DNA of 37,319 nucleotides from Lachnospiraceae bacterium (GCA_017438775.1 JAFRUR010000052.1:1-37319); one strand, 5' to 3'. Positions 17,485 to 25,611 are shown, counted from the first letter of the stretch. Numbers and translations: made by a program. The notes: generated from the sequence alone by a model not told the origin.

Positions 17485-19833
17485 ATGACATTAAGGGATC
17501 TGAAAACAGGCGAGGCCGGCTCAGTCACAAGTGTGGGCGGGAGCGGTGCGCTGCGCCAGCATTTTCTGGACATGGGCATCATCCCGGGTACCCGCATCGA
17601 AGTGGTCAAATACGCGCCGATGGGCGATCCCGTGGAGGTGACGCTGCACGGGTACGAGCTGACGCTTCGCCTGGATGACGCCGCGCAGATCGAGGTGGAG
17701 CCTGCGCCGGCCGGCGCGGAGGAGACCGCCCGCCGCGCGCCCCGGAAAAAAGAACACCCCGGCCTGGGCGAGGGAGGCCGCTTTCACGCGAAGGGGGACG
17801 GAGATCCCCTGCCGGAGGGCACGGTCCTGACCTTTGCCCTGGTGGGCAACCAGAACAGCGGCAAGACCACCCTGTTCAACCAGCTCACGGGCGCCAAGCA
17901 GCACGTCGGGAACTTCCCCGGCGTGACGGTGGACCGCAAGGACGGCGCCATCCTGGGCCGCCCGGACACCCTGCTCACGGACCTGCCGGGCATCTACTCC
18001 ATGTCCCCGTATTCCAGCGAGGAACTGGTCTCCCGGGACTTTGTCATCCGCGAGAAGCCCAGGGGCATCATCAACATCGTGGATGCGACCAACATCGAGC
18101 GCAACCTGTATCTGACCATGCAGCTCCTCGAGATGGGGATCCCGGTGGTTGTAGCTCTCAACATGATGGACGAGATGACCGGCAACGGCGGCTCCGTCGA
18201 CGTCAACGCGATGGAGACCATGCTGGGCGTTCCGGTCGTGCCCATCTCCGCGGCCAAGAACCAGGGCGTGCACGAACTCGTGGAACACGCGGTCCACATC
18301 GCGAAGTACCAGGAGCGCCCCGCGCGCCAGGACTTCTGTGACGAGAGCGACCACGGCGGCGCCGTGCACCGGTGCCTGCACGCGGTCATCCACCTGATCC
18401 AGGACCACGCGGCCGCGGCGGATCTGCCCGTGCGCTTTGCCGCGTCCAAGGCCATCGAGGGGGACGAGCGCATCATCGAACAGCTCGGCCTGGACCAGAA
18501 CGAGAGGGAGACGCTGGAGCACATCGCCCTGCAGATGGAGAAGGAGCGCGGCCTGGACCGCAGCGCCGCCATCGCGGACATGCGGTTTTCGTTCATCACG
18601 AAGGTCTGCGAGTCCTGCGTCGTCAAGCCGAAGGAGAGCCGCGAACGGGCGCGAAGCGAGCGGATCGACCGTCTGCTCACCGGAAGGTTCACGGCCATCC
18701 CGGTCTTTATCGGCGTCATGGGCCTGGTCTTTTTCCTGACCTTCAACGTGATCGGCGCTTTCCTGCAGGATCTTCTGGCGAAGGGAATCGACGCCCTCAA
18801 GGGAATGACGGAGAGCGCGCTCATCGCCGGGGGCGTCAATGACGTGCTCCGCGGTCTCGTGATCGACGGGATCTTCGAGGGCGTCGGCAGCGTCCTGTCC
18901 TTCCTGCCCATCATCGTGACGATGTTCTTCTTCCTCTCGATTCTGGAGGATTCCGGGTACATCGCCCGCGTGGCCTTCGTGATGGATAAGCTCCTGCGCA
19001 AGCTCGGGCTTTCGGGGCGCAGTATCGTGCCCCTGCTGATCGGCTTCGGCTGCACGGTGCCGGCCGTCATGGCCACCCGGACCCTGCCCAGCGAGCGGGA
19101 CCGCAAGATGACCATCCTGCTGACGCCGTTCATGAGCTGCACAGCCAAGCTCCCGATCTACGCCTTCTTCGTAAACGCCTTCTTCCTGCGGTACAAGGCC
19201 GCGGTCATGGTCGGCCTGTACGTGGGCGGAATCGTCGCCGGGATCCTGGTGGCGATGCTGTACAAGAAGTTCTTCTTCCGAGGCGAGGCCGTCCCCTTCG
19301 TCATGGAGCTTCCGAATTACCGGATGCCCAGCGCGAGGAACGTCCTGCAGCTGCTGTGGGAGAAGGCGAAGGACTTCCTGCAGCGTGCTTTTTCCGTGAT
19401 CCTGATCGCGACCATCGTGGTCTGGTTCCTGCAGACCTTCGATTTCCGGTTCAACATCGTGACCGACCAGCATGAGAGCATCCTGGCCGTCATCGCCGGC
19501 GTGTTTGCGCCGCTGTTCCGTCCGCTCGGCCTGGGAGACTGGCGCATCGTCACGTCCCTGGTGAGCGGCTTCATGGCCAAGGAGAGCGTGGTCTCCGTGA
19601 TGGAGGTCCTCTTCGCGCCGCAGGGCGGACCCGCGGCGGTGATGAGCTCCCTCGCGGCCGCGACCCTGCTGACCTTCAGCCTCCTGTACACGCCCTGCGT
19701 GGCCGCGGTGGCCTCCGTGCGGCGGGAACTCGGGCGCAGATGGGCCGTCTTCGTGGTCCTCTGGCAGTGCGCCGTTGCCTGGGCGGCCGCCCTCCTCGTG
19801 CGGCTCGTCCTGACGGCCTGCGGGATGGGCTGA
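17485..19833 (+). CDS. feoB: Ferrous iron transporter, FeoA-FeoB fusion
   Basis: This inner-membrane Fe(II) uptake protein is 782 residues with three parts. Residues 1-75 are a FeoA-like SH3 domain (DLKTGEAGSVTSVGGSGALRQHFLDMGIIPGTRIEVV). A charged linker follows to about 115. The G domain has the P-loop GNQNSGKTT (121-129), FPGVTV, DLPGIYS (G3), NMMD (G4) and the ISAAK G5 loop, then a helical GDI region. The C-terminal part has about eight membrane helices with two Gate motifs, IGFGCTVPAVMATR and LYTPCVAAVASVRRELG. Fusion of FeoA to FeoB is known in some Clostridia, and no separate feoA or feoC is present. The start is 11 bases after the kinase gene. A terminator follows. No Fur box is evident. 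Confidence 0.96.
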   Translation: MTLRDLKTGEAGSVTSVGGSGALRQHFLDMGIIPGTRIEVVKYAPMGDPVEVTLHGYELTLRLDDAAQIEVEPAPAGAEETARRAPRKKEHPGLGEGGRFHAKGDGDPLPEGTVLTFALVGNQNSGKTTLFNQLTGAKQHVGNFPGVTVDRKDGAILGRPDTLLTDLPGIYSMSPYSSEELVSRDFVIREKPRGIINIVDATNIERNLYLTMQLLEMGIPVVVALNMMDEMTGNGGSVDVNAMETMLGVPVVPISAAKNQGVHELVEHAVHIAKYQERPARQDFCDESDHGGAVHRCLHAVIHLIQDHAAAADLPVRFAASKAIEGDERIIEQLGLDQNERETLEHIALQMEKERGLDRSAAIADMRFSFITKVCESCVVKPKESRERARSERIDRLLTGRFTAIPVFIGVMGLVFFLTFNVIGAFLQDLLAKGIDALKGMTESALIAGGVNDVLRGLVIDGIFEGVGSVLSFLPIIVTMFFFLSILEDSGYIARVAFVMDKLLRKLGLSGRSIVPLLIGFGCTVPAVMATRTLPSERDRKMTILLTPFMSCTAKLPIYAFFVNAFFLRYKAAVMVGLYVGGIVAGILVAMLYKKFFFRGEAVPFVMELPNYRMPSARNVLQLLWEKAKDFLQRAFSVILIATIVVWFLQTFDFRFNIVTDQHESILAVIAGVFAPLFRPLGLGDWRIVTSLVSGFMAKESVVSVMEVLFAPQGGPAAVMSSLAAATLLTFSLLYTPCVAAVASVRRELGRRWAVFVVLWQCAVAWAAALLVRLVLTACGMG

Positions 19834-19866
19834 GGAAGCGAAATGCCGATCAAAAAAGAGATCCGG

Positions 19867-19893
19867 GAGGGTGCCTTCGCACCCTCTTTTCTT
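19867..19893 (+). terminator. Intrinsic terminator after feoB
   Basis: GAGGGTGC (19867-19874) pairs with GCACCCTC (19879-19886) around CTTC, an especially stable tetraloop setting, and is followed by TTTTCTT. Confidence 0.92.
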
Positions 19894-20097
19894 ATGCCGG
19901 GAAAGCGCCCTGCGGATCGTGTGCCGGGGCTCCCTGCGGTGCCCGGGAGTTTTTGGCAAAGGTCCCGGTCTTCCGGTGTTTTGGGGGACTGCCGGAACGG
20001 AAAGCTGAGGTGCGGACGGGGGAGAATCTGCAGACGGCCGCGGACTCCCGAACGGAAAGAAAAGGAAAGAAGTGACGGAATCCGTCCTGTGTGCATC

Positions 20098-20125
20098 TTG
20101 TGTTTTGGGAAAAGTCTGCTACAAT
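20098..20125 (+). promoter_or_regulatory. Promoter of rnpB
   Basis: TTGTGT (20098-20103) and TACAAT (20120-20125) are 16 bases apart. The start point would fall at the first base of RNase P RNA. Confidence 0.7.
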
Positions 20126-20130
20126 ATATG

Positions 20131-20468
20131 GTGTGACTAAGGCGAATGGTCGCGGCCCCTCCGGGGCTGAGGAAAGTCCGGGCTTCACAGGGCAGGATGC
20201 CGGATAACGTCCGGTGGAGGCGACTCCCAGGCCAGTGCAACAGAAATAAACCGCCCGCTCCCGCGGGTAAGGGTGGAAAGGCAGTGTAAGAGACTACCGC
20301 CCGGGCGGCAACGCGCGGGGCACATGTAAACCCCATCCGAAGCAAGACCAAACAGAAGGCATAAGGCGGCCCGTCTGCCTTCGGGTAGGTCGCTAGAGCC
20401 TGCCGGCAACGGCAGGTCCAGATAGATGACCATTCCAGACAGAACCCGGCTTACAGCCTTAGTCACAC
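20131..20468 (+). ncRNA. rnpB: RNase P RNA
   Basis: This is the catalytic RNA that trims tRNA 5' leaders. The outer helix P1 is a perfect 13-bp pairing (20131-20143 with 20456-20468). The conserved core is present: GAGGAAAGTCCGGGC in the 5' part, AGGGTGGAAAGGCAGTGTAAGAG in the middle, CAACGGCAGGTCCAGATAG and ACAGAACCCGGCTTACAG at the 3' end (each conserved piece is quoted in part). Length of 338 bases is ordinary. The overall layout looks like the ancestral type A, as expected for Clostridia rather than Bacilli, but I have not drawn the full fold. A T-run (20470-20476) directly follows P1, so P1 doubles as a terminator hairpin. Confidence 0.96.
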
Positions 20469-20476
20469 ATTTTTTT
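20456..20476 (+). terminator. T-run after RNase P RNA P1
   Basis: The 3' strand of P1 (20456-20468) is followed by A and then seven T residues (20470-20476). It probably ends rnpB; the dUTPase start is only 18 bases further on. Confidence 0.65.
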
Positions 20477-20494
20477 GAGAGGCAGGCGCAGCGC

Positions 20495-21013
20495 ATGAAA
20501 AAGATCGCGAAATTCCATAAAGTCAGTTTTGAGCGGTTCGAGCAGGACTGGGCGGACACCTTCGATCCCATGGACCCGGAGATCCTCCGGGAGATCTACC
20601 GGGGGATCCGGCTGCCCCGCCGCGCGACCACCGGCTCGGCCGGATACGATTTCTACCTTCCCATGGCGGTCTCTCTTCGTCCCGGAGAGTGCCTCACCGT
20701 TCCCACCGGCATCCGCGTGGATATCGAGGACGGCTGGGTGCTGCAGATCTACCCGCGCAGCGGCCTGGGTTTCAAGTACCGCCTGCAGATGAACAACACC
20801 GTGGGCCTGATCGACAGCGACTATTTCTACTCTGACAACGAGGGACATATCTTCGTGCGCATCATCAACGACAGCCGCGAGCACGAGATCCTGGAGATGA
20901 AGGCCGGCCAGGCCTTCGTGCAGGGCATCTTCGTGAGCTTCGGCATCACCACGGACGATGAGGTCGAGGCCATCCGCAACGGCGGCATCGGCAGCACGGA
21001 CGGGAGCGTCTGA
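20495..21013 (+). CDS. dut: Deoxyuridine 5'-triphosphate nucleotidohydrolase (dUTPase)
   Basis: The enzyme hydrolyses dUTP to dUMP and pyrophosphate, keeping uracil out of DNA and supplying dUMP for thymidylate synthesis. The protein is 172 residues, slightly long for a trimeric dUTPase. Five motifs are visible: ATTGSAGYDFYLP (I), PRSGLGF (II), NTVGLIDSDYF with the catalytic Asp (III), AGQAFVQGIF (IV) and NGGIGSTDG (V). An added N-terminus of about 40 residues precedes motif I, and there is a short insertion, YSDNEGH, after motif III. I chose the ATG at 20495; the open frame upstream is RNase P RNA. The ribosome site is weak (GAGAGG, 12 bases away). It begins 27 bases after rnpB, so it may depend on readthrough. 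Confidence 0.9.
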   Translation: MKKIAKFHKVSFERFEQDWADTFDPMDPEILREIYRGIRLPRRATTGSAGYDFYLPMAVSLRPGECLTVPTGIRVDIEDGWVLQIYPRSGLGFKYRLQMNNTVGLIDSDYFYSDNEGHIFVRIINDSREHEILEMKAGQAFVQGIFVSFGITTDDEVEAIRNGGIGSTDGSV

Positions 21014-21024
21014 TCGGAGGACGA

Positions 21025-21795
21025 ATGAAAAGACTATTATGCGCCGCGCTGGCGGGGGCGGTCCTGCTGCTCTGTCTGTGCGGGTGCACCCGGAAAGCCG
21101 CTCACGCTCATGAGGAGGGGCTTTCCGCTTTTTCACGGGGAGATTACGCAGCAGCAGAATCGAGGTTTGCCGCCGCGGCGGAAGAGGAGCCCGAGTGCTG
21201 GGAGCACTGGGCCTGCCTGGCGCGCGTCCGCACGGAACTTTCGGATGACGCCGGCGCCCTGGAGGCATACCGCGAGGCGGCCGGACGCCACCCCCAGAGC
21301 GGAGATCTCTGGTACCGTCTCGGCGTGCTGCAGTATCGGAGCGGGACCCTGCGGGAGGCAGAGGCTTCCCTGAAGGCCGCGGAGGAGGCGGAGGACGCCC
21401 TCGGCGGGCAGGAGAAGGCGGCGTGCGGGATTCTGCACGTGCAGTGCCTCCTCGGTCTGGGAGAAGAGGCGGAGGCGGAAAAACTCCTCGCCCGGCTTCG
21501 CTGGACGGACGGCATGCAGGAGAGCGCCGCGGCTCTGTACGCGCGCCTCGGAGACCGGAGCTTTGCCGGCGGTGACATGCAGGAGGCCCTGCGGCTGTAC
21601 GAAGAGGGCATTTACACGGCGGGGGAGAACGTCCCCGCGCGCCTGCTGTACGGGCGGGCCGCCGTGCTGGAACACATGGGAGAGTTTGACGCCGCCCTGA
21701 TCCCGCTCCTGGAGGCGGCGGACAAGGCGGACTTTTCGGAAGAGATGGCGCGGGAACTGGCCTTCGTGAAGAGCCGCTCCGTCGTCGCGAATTAG
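21025..21795 (+). CDS. TPR-repeat lipoprotein
   Basis: The protein is 256 residues. It starts with a lipoprotein signal: basic MKR, a hydrophobic run and the lipobox LCGC with Cys21 as the lipidation site. The mature part is a series of helical pairs of the tetratricopeptide type (HEEGLSAFSRGDYAAAESRFAAA, ACLARVRTELSDDAGALEAYREAA, LWYRLGVLQYRSGTLREAEASLKAA, then two or three more to about residue 240). It is expected to be anchored on the outer face of the membrane and to bind partner proteins; nothing in sequence tells which. It lies 11 bases after dut and 12 bases before hflX, so it is probably cotranscribed with both. Confidence 0.82.
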   Translation: MKRLLCAALAGAVLLLCLCGCTRKAAHAHEEGLSAFSRGDYAAAESRFAAAAEEEPECWEHWACLARVRTELSDDAGALEAYREAAGRHPQSGDLWYRLGVLQYRSGTLREAEASLKAAEEAEDALGGQEKAACGILHVQCLLGLGEEAEAEKLLARLRWTDGMQESAAALYARLGDRSFAGGDMQEALRLYEEGIYTAGENVPARLLYGRAAVLEHMGEFDAALIPLLEAADKADFSEEMARELAFVKSRSVVAN

Positions 21796-21807
21796 AGGAG
21801 AGACAGT

Positions 21808-22923
21808 TTGATCGAATTACACGGAGAAGAGGAGCGGGTCATTCTCGCGGCAGTCTCCACGGGAGATCCGGAGGCGGCGGAGCGGTCCCTGGATGAACTC
21901 GCGGAACTGGCACGCACGGCCGGCGCGAAAGTGGTCGGCCGTCTCATCCAGCAGCGGGACAGCATCCACCCGGTCACCTACCTGGGCAAGGGAAAACTGG
22001 AGGAACTCCAGGGGGCCGTCTGGGAGCTGGACGCCACCGGCGTCATCTGCGATGATGAACTCACCCCCGCCCAGCACCGGTCCATGGCGGACGCGGTAGA
22101 CTGCAAGATCATGGACCGCACCCTGCTCATCCTGGACATTTTCGCGGGGCGCGCGCACACCAGCGAGGGCAAGCTCCAGGTGGAACTGGCGCAGCTCAAA
22201 TACCGCGCGACCCACCTGACCGGCATGGGCCAGGCCCTGTCCCGTCTGGGCGGCGGCATCGGCACCCGCGGTCCCGGAGAAAAGAAACTGGAGATCGACC
22301 GGCGCCGGATCCATCAGCGCATCGGCCAGCTCAAGAAGGAACTGAAGGATCTGACGCGCCACCGCGAAGTCGCAAGAAAAAAGAGATCGCAGGCAGGGAA
22401 GCCGGCGATCTCTCTGGTGGGCTATACCAACGCGGGAAAATCCACGCTGTTTCAGAAACTGACGGGGGAGCAGACCTACACGGACGATTTGCTCTTTGCG
22501 ACCCTGGACCCCCTGACCCGCACGGGGTATCTGGGGGAGGGCAGAACGGCGCTCTTTACGGACACCGTCGGCTTTATCGAGAAGCTGCCGCATCACCTGG
22601 TGGACGCCTTCCGCTCCACGCTGGAGGAGGCCCTGCAGGCGGACATCCTGCTGCACGTGGTCGACGCCTCCAATCCCGCCTGCGCGGAGCAGACCTTTGC
22701 GGTCTACGAGACGCTGCGGGAGCTGGGGAGCCTCGACAAGCCCGTGGTCACGGTCTTCAACAAGGCGGACAGGTGCGAGCCGGGGCAGATCCACCGGGAC
22801 TTTCAGGCGGAGGCGAGTCTGACGATCTCCGCCCTGACGGGGCAGGGGATCGAAGACCTGCGCGCCCTGCTGCTGGAACTCACCCGAAAAGAATCAGATC
22901 TTCCGCGTACGGAAGGGTTTTGA
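21808..22923 (+). CDS. hflX: GTPase HflX, C-terminally short
   Basis: HflX is a ribosome-associated GTPase that splits stalled or hibernating 70S ribosomes. The 371-residue protein has the N-terminal HflX domain (LGKGKLEEL, DDELTPAQHRSM, RTLLILDIFAGRAHTSEGKLQVELAQLKY, SRLGGGIGTRGPGEKKLE), a helical linker and a G domain: P-loop GYTNAGKS (from residue 205), DTVGFIEKLPHHLV (G3), NKAD (318-321) and SALTGQG (G5). Only 50 residues follow NKAD. Family members usually have a further C-terminal subdomain and reach 410-430 residues, so about 50-60 residues seem to be missing. The start codon is TTG with AGAGGAG upstream. The last 44 bases overlap the convergent gene at 22880, which suggests a rearrangement at this junction. 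Confidence 0.92.
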   Translation: MIELHGEEERVILAAVSTGDPEAAERSLDELAELARTAGAKVVGRLIQQRDSIHPVTYLGKGKLEELQGAVWELDATGVICDDELTPAQHRSMADAVDCKIMDRTLLILDIFAGRAHTSEGKLQVELAQLKYRATHLTGMGQALSRLGGGIGTRGPGEKKLEIDRRRIHQRIGQLKKELKDLTRHREVARKKRSQAGKPAISLVGYTNAGKSTLFQKLTGEQTYTDDLLFATLDPLTRTGYLGEGRTALFTDTVGFIEKLPHHLVDAFRSTLEEALQADILLHVVDASNPACAEQTFAVYETLRELGSLDKPVVTVFNKADRCEPGQIHRDFQAEASLTISALTGQGIEDLRALLLELTRKESDLPRTEGF

Positions 22924-23500
22924 TCCAGTCGCAGAAGGTGTGCCACTCCTCGAGCTTGTGGTTCTTGCGGGCGTGGTAGATGGCGTGCAGGGTCTCATAG
23001 TTTAAGGTGCAGGTCCGCATCTGGTGATAGGACGTGGGGAGGAGCTGGATGAGGTCATACCAGTCCTCCTTTTTCTTGCCCTCGTTCACGTAGCGCAGGC
23101 GCACTTCCTCCATGAAGCCGACATAGGCGGAGAACGCCTTCAGGGCGTCGGGCGTCATGTGGTCGGTGGAGAAATCCGAAAGCTCGAAGGGCTTCGCGTG
23201 GATCTTGTGCATGGTGCTGGTGGAGTTGGCCACCGTGGCCACTTTGTAGGTGTCGTACTCCTTCCACCAGTACAGGGGCGCGGTGACGTCCATGGAGACG
23301 AAGATCATGCGGATGAACTTGCGGTGATCGCTTCCGGCATTGCAGAGGCGCCTGGCCAGGTCCAGGTCGTTCGGACCGAAGACGAAATTGCCGTCCGCGT
23401 CATAAGAGCTGTCGGAGCGGGCCCAGGAGTTTAACGGATTGCGGGCGCCGCGCATGGCGTTCTCGAAGTTCATGACGGCGGTGCGTTCTACTTTGAGCAT
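22880..23500 (-). CDS. ThyX-like protein without the RHR motif (function unknown)
   Basis: The 206-residue protein is not a standard enzyme I can name with confidence, but its layout resembles flavin-dependent thymidylate synthase. HRKFIRMIFVSMDVTAPLYWW (59-79) parallels the ThyX strand and helix that end in AP and lead into the RHR-x7-S signature; here the triad reads about Asp83-Thr84-Tyr85, seven residues before Ser93. LLPTSYHQ...TLNYETLHAIYHARKNHKLEEWH parallels the ThyX C-terminal region, with Arg178 where the dUMP-activating Arg lies. The RHR residues needed for FAD/dUMP binding are absent, so thymidylate synthesis is doubtful. The start at 23500 has AGGAGG upstream. It has its own promoter and overlaps hflX by 44 bases at the 3' end. 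The dUTPase gene is two genes away. Confidence 0.6.
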   Translation of the reverse strand: MLKVERTAVMNFENAMRGARNPLNSWARSDSSYDADGNFVFGPNDLDLARRLCNAGSDHRKFIRMIFVSMDVTAPLYWWKEYDTYKVATVANSTSTMHKIHAKPFELSDFSTDHMTPDALKAFSAYVGFMEEVRLRYVNEGKKKEDWYDLIQLLPTSYHQMRTCTLNYETLHAIYHARKNHKLEEWHTFCDWIKTLPYAEDLILFG

Positions 23501-23549
23501 GAGGGCCTCCTTTCCCGGCCGCGGCCGGGGATGAAACGGTGTTTTTCCA

Positions 23550-23578
23550 AGTATAGCACAGGGACGCGGGGCGCGCAA
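23550..23578 (-). promoter_or_regulatory. Promoter of the ThyX-like gene
   Basis: On the minus strand TTGCGC (23578-23573) and TATACT (23555-23550) are 17 bases apart, about 50 bases before the start codon. Confidence 0.75.
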
Positions 23579-23599
23579 TCGGACACGCGGCGCGCCGGC

Positions 23600-23628
23600 T
23601 TGCAATTGTGCGCGGATTTTGGTATGCT
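23600..23628 (+). promoter_or_regulatory. Promoter of the CPBP protease gene
   Basis: TTGCAA (23600-23605) and TATGCT (23623-23628) are 17 bases apart. It is divergent from the ThyX-like promoter, with 21 bases between the -35 boxes. Confidence 0.75.
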
Positions 23629-23691
23629 GTGCCTTGTGCAGCCGCGCGGACGCGGCCGGCATAAGTCCCGAAGAAAGAAAGCGGGGAAACC

Positions 23692-24606
23692 ATGAAGCAG
23701 GAGAGCGGTTTTTACAAATTCTGGAGGATCGTGTATCCGATCCTGATATACTTTATCATCCAGTTCCTGGTGGTCTTCGGATTCATCACCATCACGTTTG
23801 CCCTGACAACGGCAAACGCCGGGGAGCATCCCTCGCTGATGAAGGTGATGCAGGAAGCCATGAACGAGGTGATCCGGCAACAGTTTCTGATGACGGTCAT
23901 TTCCGCGGCGGTGGGGCTCCCGATCTTCGGGGCGCTGTACGCGGCGGACGTGAAGAAACGCCGCAGCGAGGGGCGCCTGGACACCGTGAAGGCGGTGCCC
24001 GCGGTCAAGTACGTCCTGCCCGTGATTCTGGGCCTTGCGGCCTGCATCCTGGGCAACAACCTGATCACCTTCAGCGGCCTGTTCCAGATCGACGAGGCCT
24101 TTGAGGAAGTGGCGCAGGTCCTCTACCAGGGCAACCTCATTGTCGAATTCCTCTGCATCGGCGTTCTGGTGCCCATCGTGGAGGAACTGCTGTTCCGCGG
24201 CCTGGTGTACCGCCGCATGCGCGACCACGTCCGTCCCCTGATCGCGGGCATCCTTTCGGCCCTGCTCTTCGGGATCGTGCACGGCAACCTGGTGCAGGGC
24301 GTCTACGCGTTCCTGCTGGGCGCGCTGATGGCGTACGTCTTCGAGCGCTTCCAGAGCATCCTGGCTCCCATCCTGATCCATGTGGCGGCCAACCTGTTTT
24401 CCGTGGCGGCCTCGGAACTTCCCGCGTTTGAGCCGCTGATGACGGAGGGGACCGCAGCCTTCTGGATCGTCACGGCCGTGTGCGCCGCAGCGGTGATCGG
24501 AACCATGTACCTGGTGGAGAAGACCGTGGACGGCGGGACGCCGCAGCAGCCGCGGGCCGAGGTGCCTCCGGTGCAGCCGCCGGTCCCTCCGCTCAATACG
24601 GTGTGA
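23692..24606 (+). CDS. CPBP family intramembrane metalloprotease
   Basis: This multi-pass membrane protein of 304 residues belongs to the CAAX protease/bacteriocin-processing (Abi) family. The three family motifs are complete: Glu164-Glu165-x3-Arg169 in EELLFRGL, His197 in FGIVHGN and His230-x3-Asn234 in HVAANL. Six to seven hydrophobic segments are spread from residue 15 to about 275, and the tail is Pro-rich (PPVQPPVPP). Members cleave prenylated proteins or peptides, or give immunity to self-made bacteriocins; no bacteriocin gene is near, so its role is open. The start has GGGGAAA upstream and its own promoter. It is convergent with the diacylglycerol-kinase gene with only 3 bases between the stops and no terminator. 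Confidence 0.9.
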   Translation: MKQESGFYKFWRIVYPILIYFIIQFLVVFGFITITFALTTANAGEHPSLMKVMQEAMNEVIRQQFLMTVISAAVGLPIFGALYAADVKKRRSEGRLDTVKAVPAVKYVLPVILGLAACILGNNLITFSGLFQIDEAFEEVAQVLYQGNLIVEFLCIGVLVPIVEELLFRGLVYRRMRDHVRPLIAGILSALLFGIVHGNLVQGVYAFLLGALMAYVFERFQSILAPILIHVAANLFSVAASELPAFEPLMTEGTAAFWIVTAVCAAAVIGTMYLVEKTVDGGTPQQPRAEVPPVQPPVPPLNTV

Positions 24607-24609
24607 CCG

Positions 24610-25611
24610 TTAGAGAAGAATCGAAAGTTTCCCCTTTTCGACGGAGACCGTAAACTCCTTCGAGAACGGCAGGACCTCCCCGTCGGTGTGGAGGGCAGCA
24701 GGGCGCGCCAGCTTGAGGTGCGCCTTTTTGCATGTCATCATCCGCACGTGCTTCGAGCCGACGTGGCCGCCGCCGCGGGAGGAGAGCATCAGCGGGAAGA
24801 GGCCGAATTTCCCCGTGCCGGCGATCTGGCAGACGGAGATGCGTCCGTCCGCAGGGTCCGCGCCGGGGGCGAAGCGCCAGCCGCCGCCCTCGTAGGGGAA
24901 GTTCTGGAACGAGACGAAGAAGATCTTGTGAAGCCGGACCGGGGCGCCGTCGTCGACGGTGAGGATGCCCTCGCCCAGCTTCTGGCGGAAGAAGGCCCCG
25001 ACGCCCACGGCCAGATAGGCCAGTTTCCCGATGTGCAGGGCGTTGCAGATCTTCTTGAACCGGCTGGAGAGGAGATCCACGCAGACCTGGGCGTCGTACC
25101 CGCTGCCGCAGCTGTCGAGATAGCGGCGCACGGTGCCCTCCGCGGTGCTGACGGTGCACAGATCCAGGGCTGCGGTGCGCTCCGCGGCCAGGACGCGCGC
25201 GAGAGCCGCCTCCGGTTCGGGAGGGAGCTTCAGCCCGCGGGCGAAGTCGTTGCCGGAGCCGGTGGGGATGTAGCCCAGCGTCAGGTCTTCGAAGGAATCG
25301 ATGCCGTTCACGACCTCGTTGAGGGTCCCGTCGCCGCCCACGGCGACGAGGATGCGGGATCCCCCTGCCGTGCCTGTCTGTTGTGAAGGTGCGGTGCATG
25401 CGGATGCTACGTCTGCGCCTGCGGCAGGGGCCTCCTGCGGCGCGCAGAGCGGCGCCGTGAAAGCGCGGGCGAGCTCCGTGGCCTCTCCGGGCCGTTGGGT
25501 CAGGACGGCCTCATAGGGCACGCCGCTTTGTCTGACGATGGGCTCGAGGCGGGGCCAGATCTCTGCGGCGGCGCCGGAGCGGGAATGCGGATTGACGATG
25601 AAGTAATACAT
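24610..25611 (-). CDS. Diacylglycerol kinase-family lipid kinase
   Basis: This is a DgkB/YegS-type lipid kinase of 333 residues, which phosphorylates diacylglycerol or a related lipid at the membrane surface. The opening YYFIVNPHSRSGAA, the nucleotide loop VGGDGTLNEVVNG and IPTGSGNDFARGL are the family hallmarks; RYLDSCGSGYDAQV begins the C-terminal beta sandwich. Between the first strand pair and GGDG lies an Ala/Pro/Thr-rich insert of about 35 residues (52-86) that is unusual for the family. The start at 25611 is placed by family, since no good ribosome site is present (only a G-run upstream). A promoter lies at 25694-25722. DgkB recycles lipid from lipoteichoic acid synthesis in Firmicutes; whether that applies here is inference. 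Confidence 0.88.
   Translation of the reverse strand: MYYFIVNPHSRSGAAAEIWPRLEPIVRQSGVPYEAVLTQRPGEATELARAFTAPLCAPQEAPAAGADVASACTAPSQQTGTAGGSRILVAVGGDGTLNEVVNGIDSFEDLTLGYIPTGSGNDFARGLKLPPEPEAALARVLAAERTAALDLCTVSTAEGTVRRYLDSCGSGYDAQVCVDLLSSRFKKICNALHIGKLAYLAVGVGAFFRQKLGEGILTVDDGAPVRLHKIFFVSFQNFPYEGGGWRFAPGADPADGRISVCQIAGTGKFGLFPLMLSSRGGGHVGSKHVRMMTCKKAHLKLARPAALHTDGEVLPFSKEFTVSVEKGKLSILL

Larger units (their letters stand above)
19834..20130. other. Intergenic region between feoB and rnpB
   Basis: This 297-base stretch contains the feoB terminator, a weaker second hairpin with T5 (CTCCC 19930-19934, GGGAG 19945-19949, T-run 19950-19954) and the rnpB promoter. I see no gene in it. Confidence 0.7.

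Noticed and set aside
18649..18664. GCGAAGCGAGCGG inside feoB, similar to the hairpin loops at 30269-30378
   Set aside because: It is part of well-conserved coding sequence, has no paired arms around it, and is most simply a chance match.
17521..19959. Open frame of 812 codons on the minus strand opposite feoB
   Set aside because: It is the antisense of a clear FeoA-FeoB gene. It is His/Asp/Arg-rich, has no motif or ribosome site, and follows from GC-rich codon use. Similar long antisense frames lie opposite dnaG, the isomerase, groEL and others.
23024..23434. Plus-strand open frame opposite the ThyX-like gene
   Set aside because: It is Gly/Val/His-rich, lacks a ribosome site, and mirrors a minus-strand gene with its own promoter and AGGAGG.
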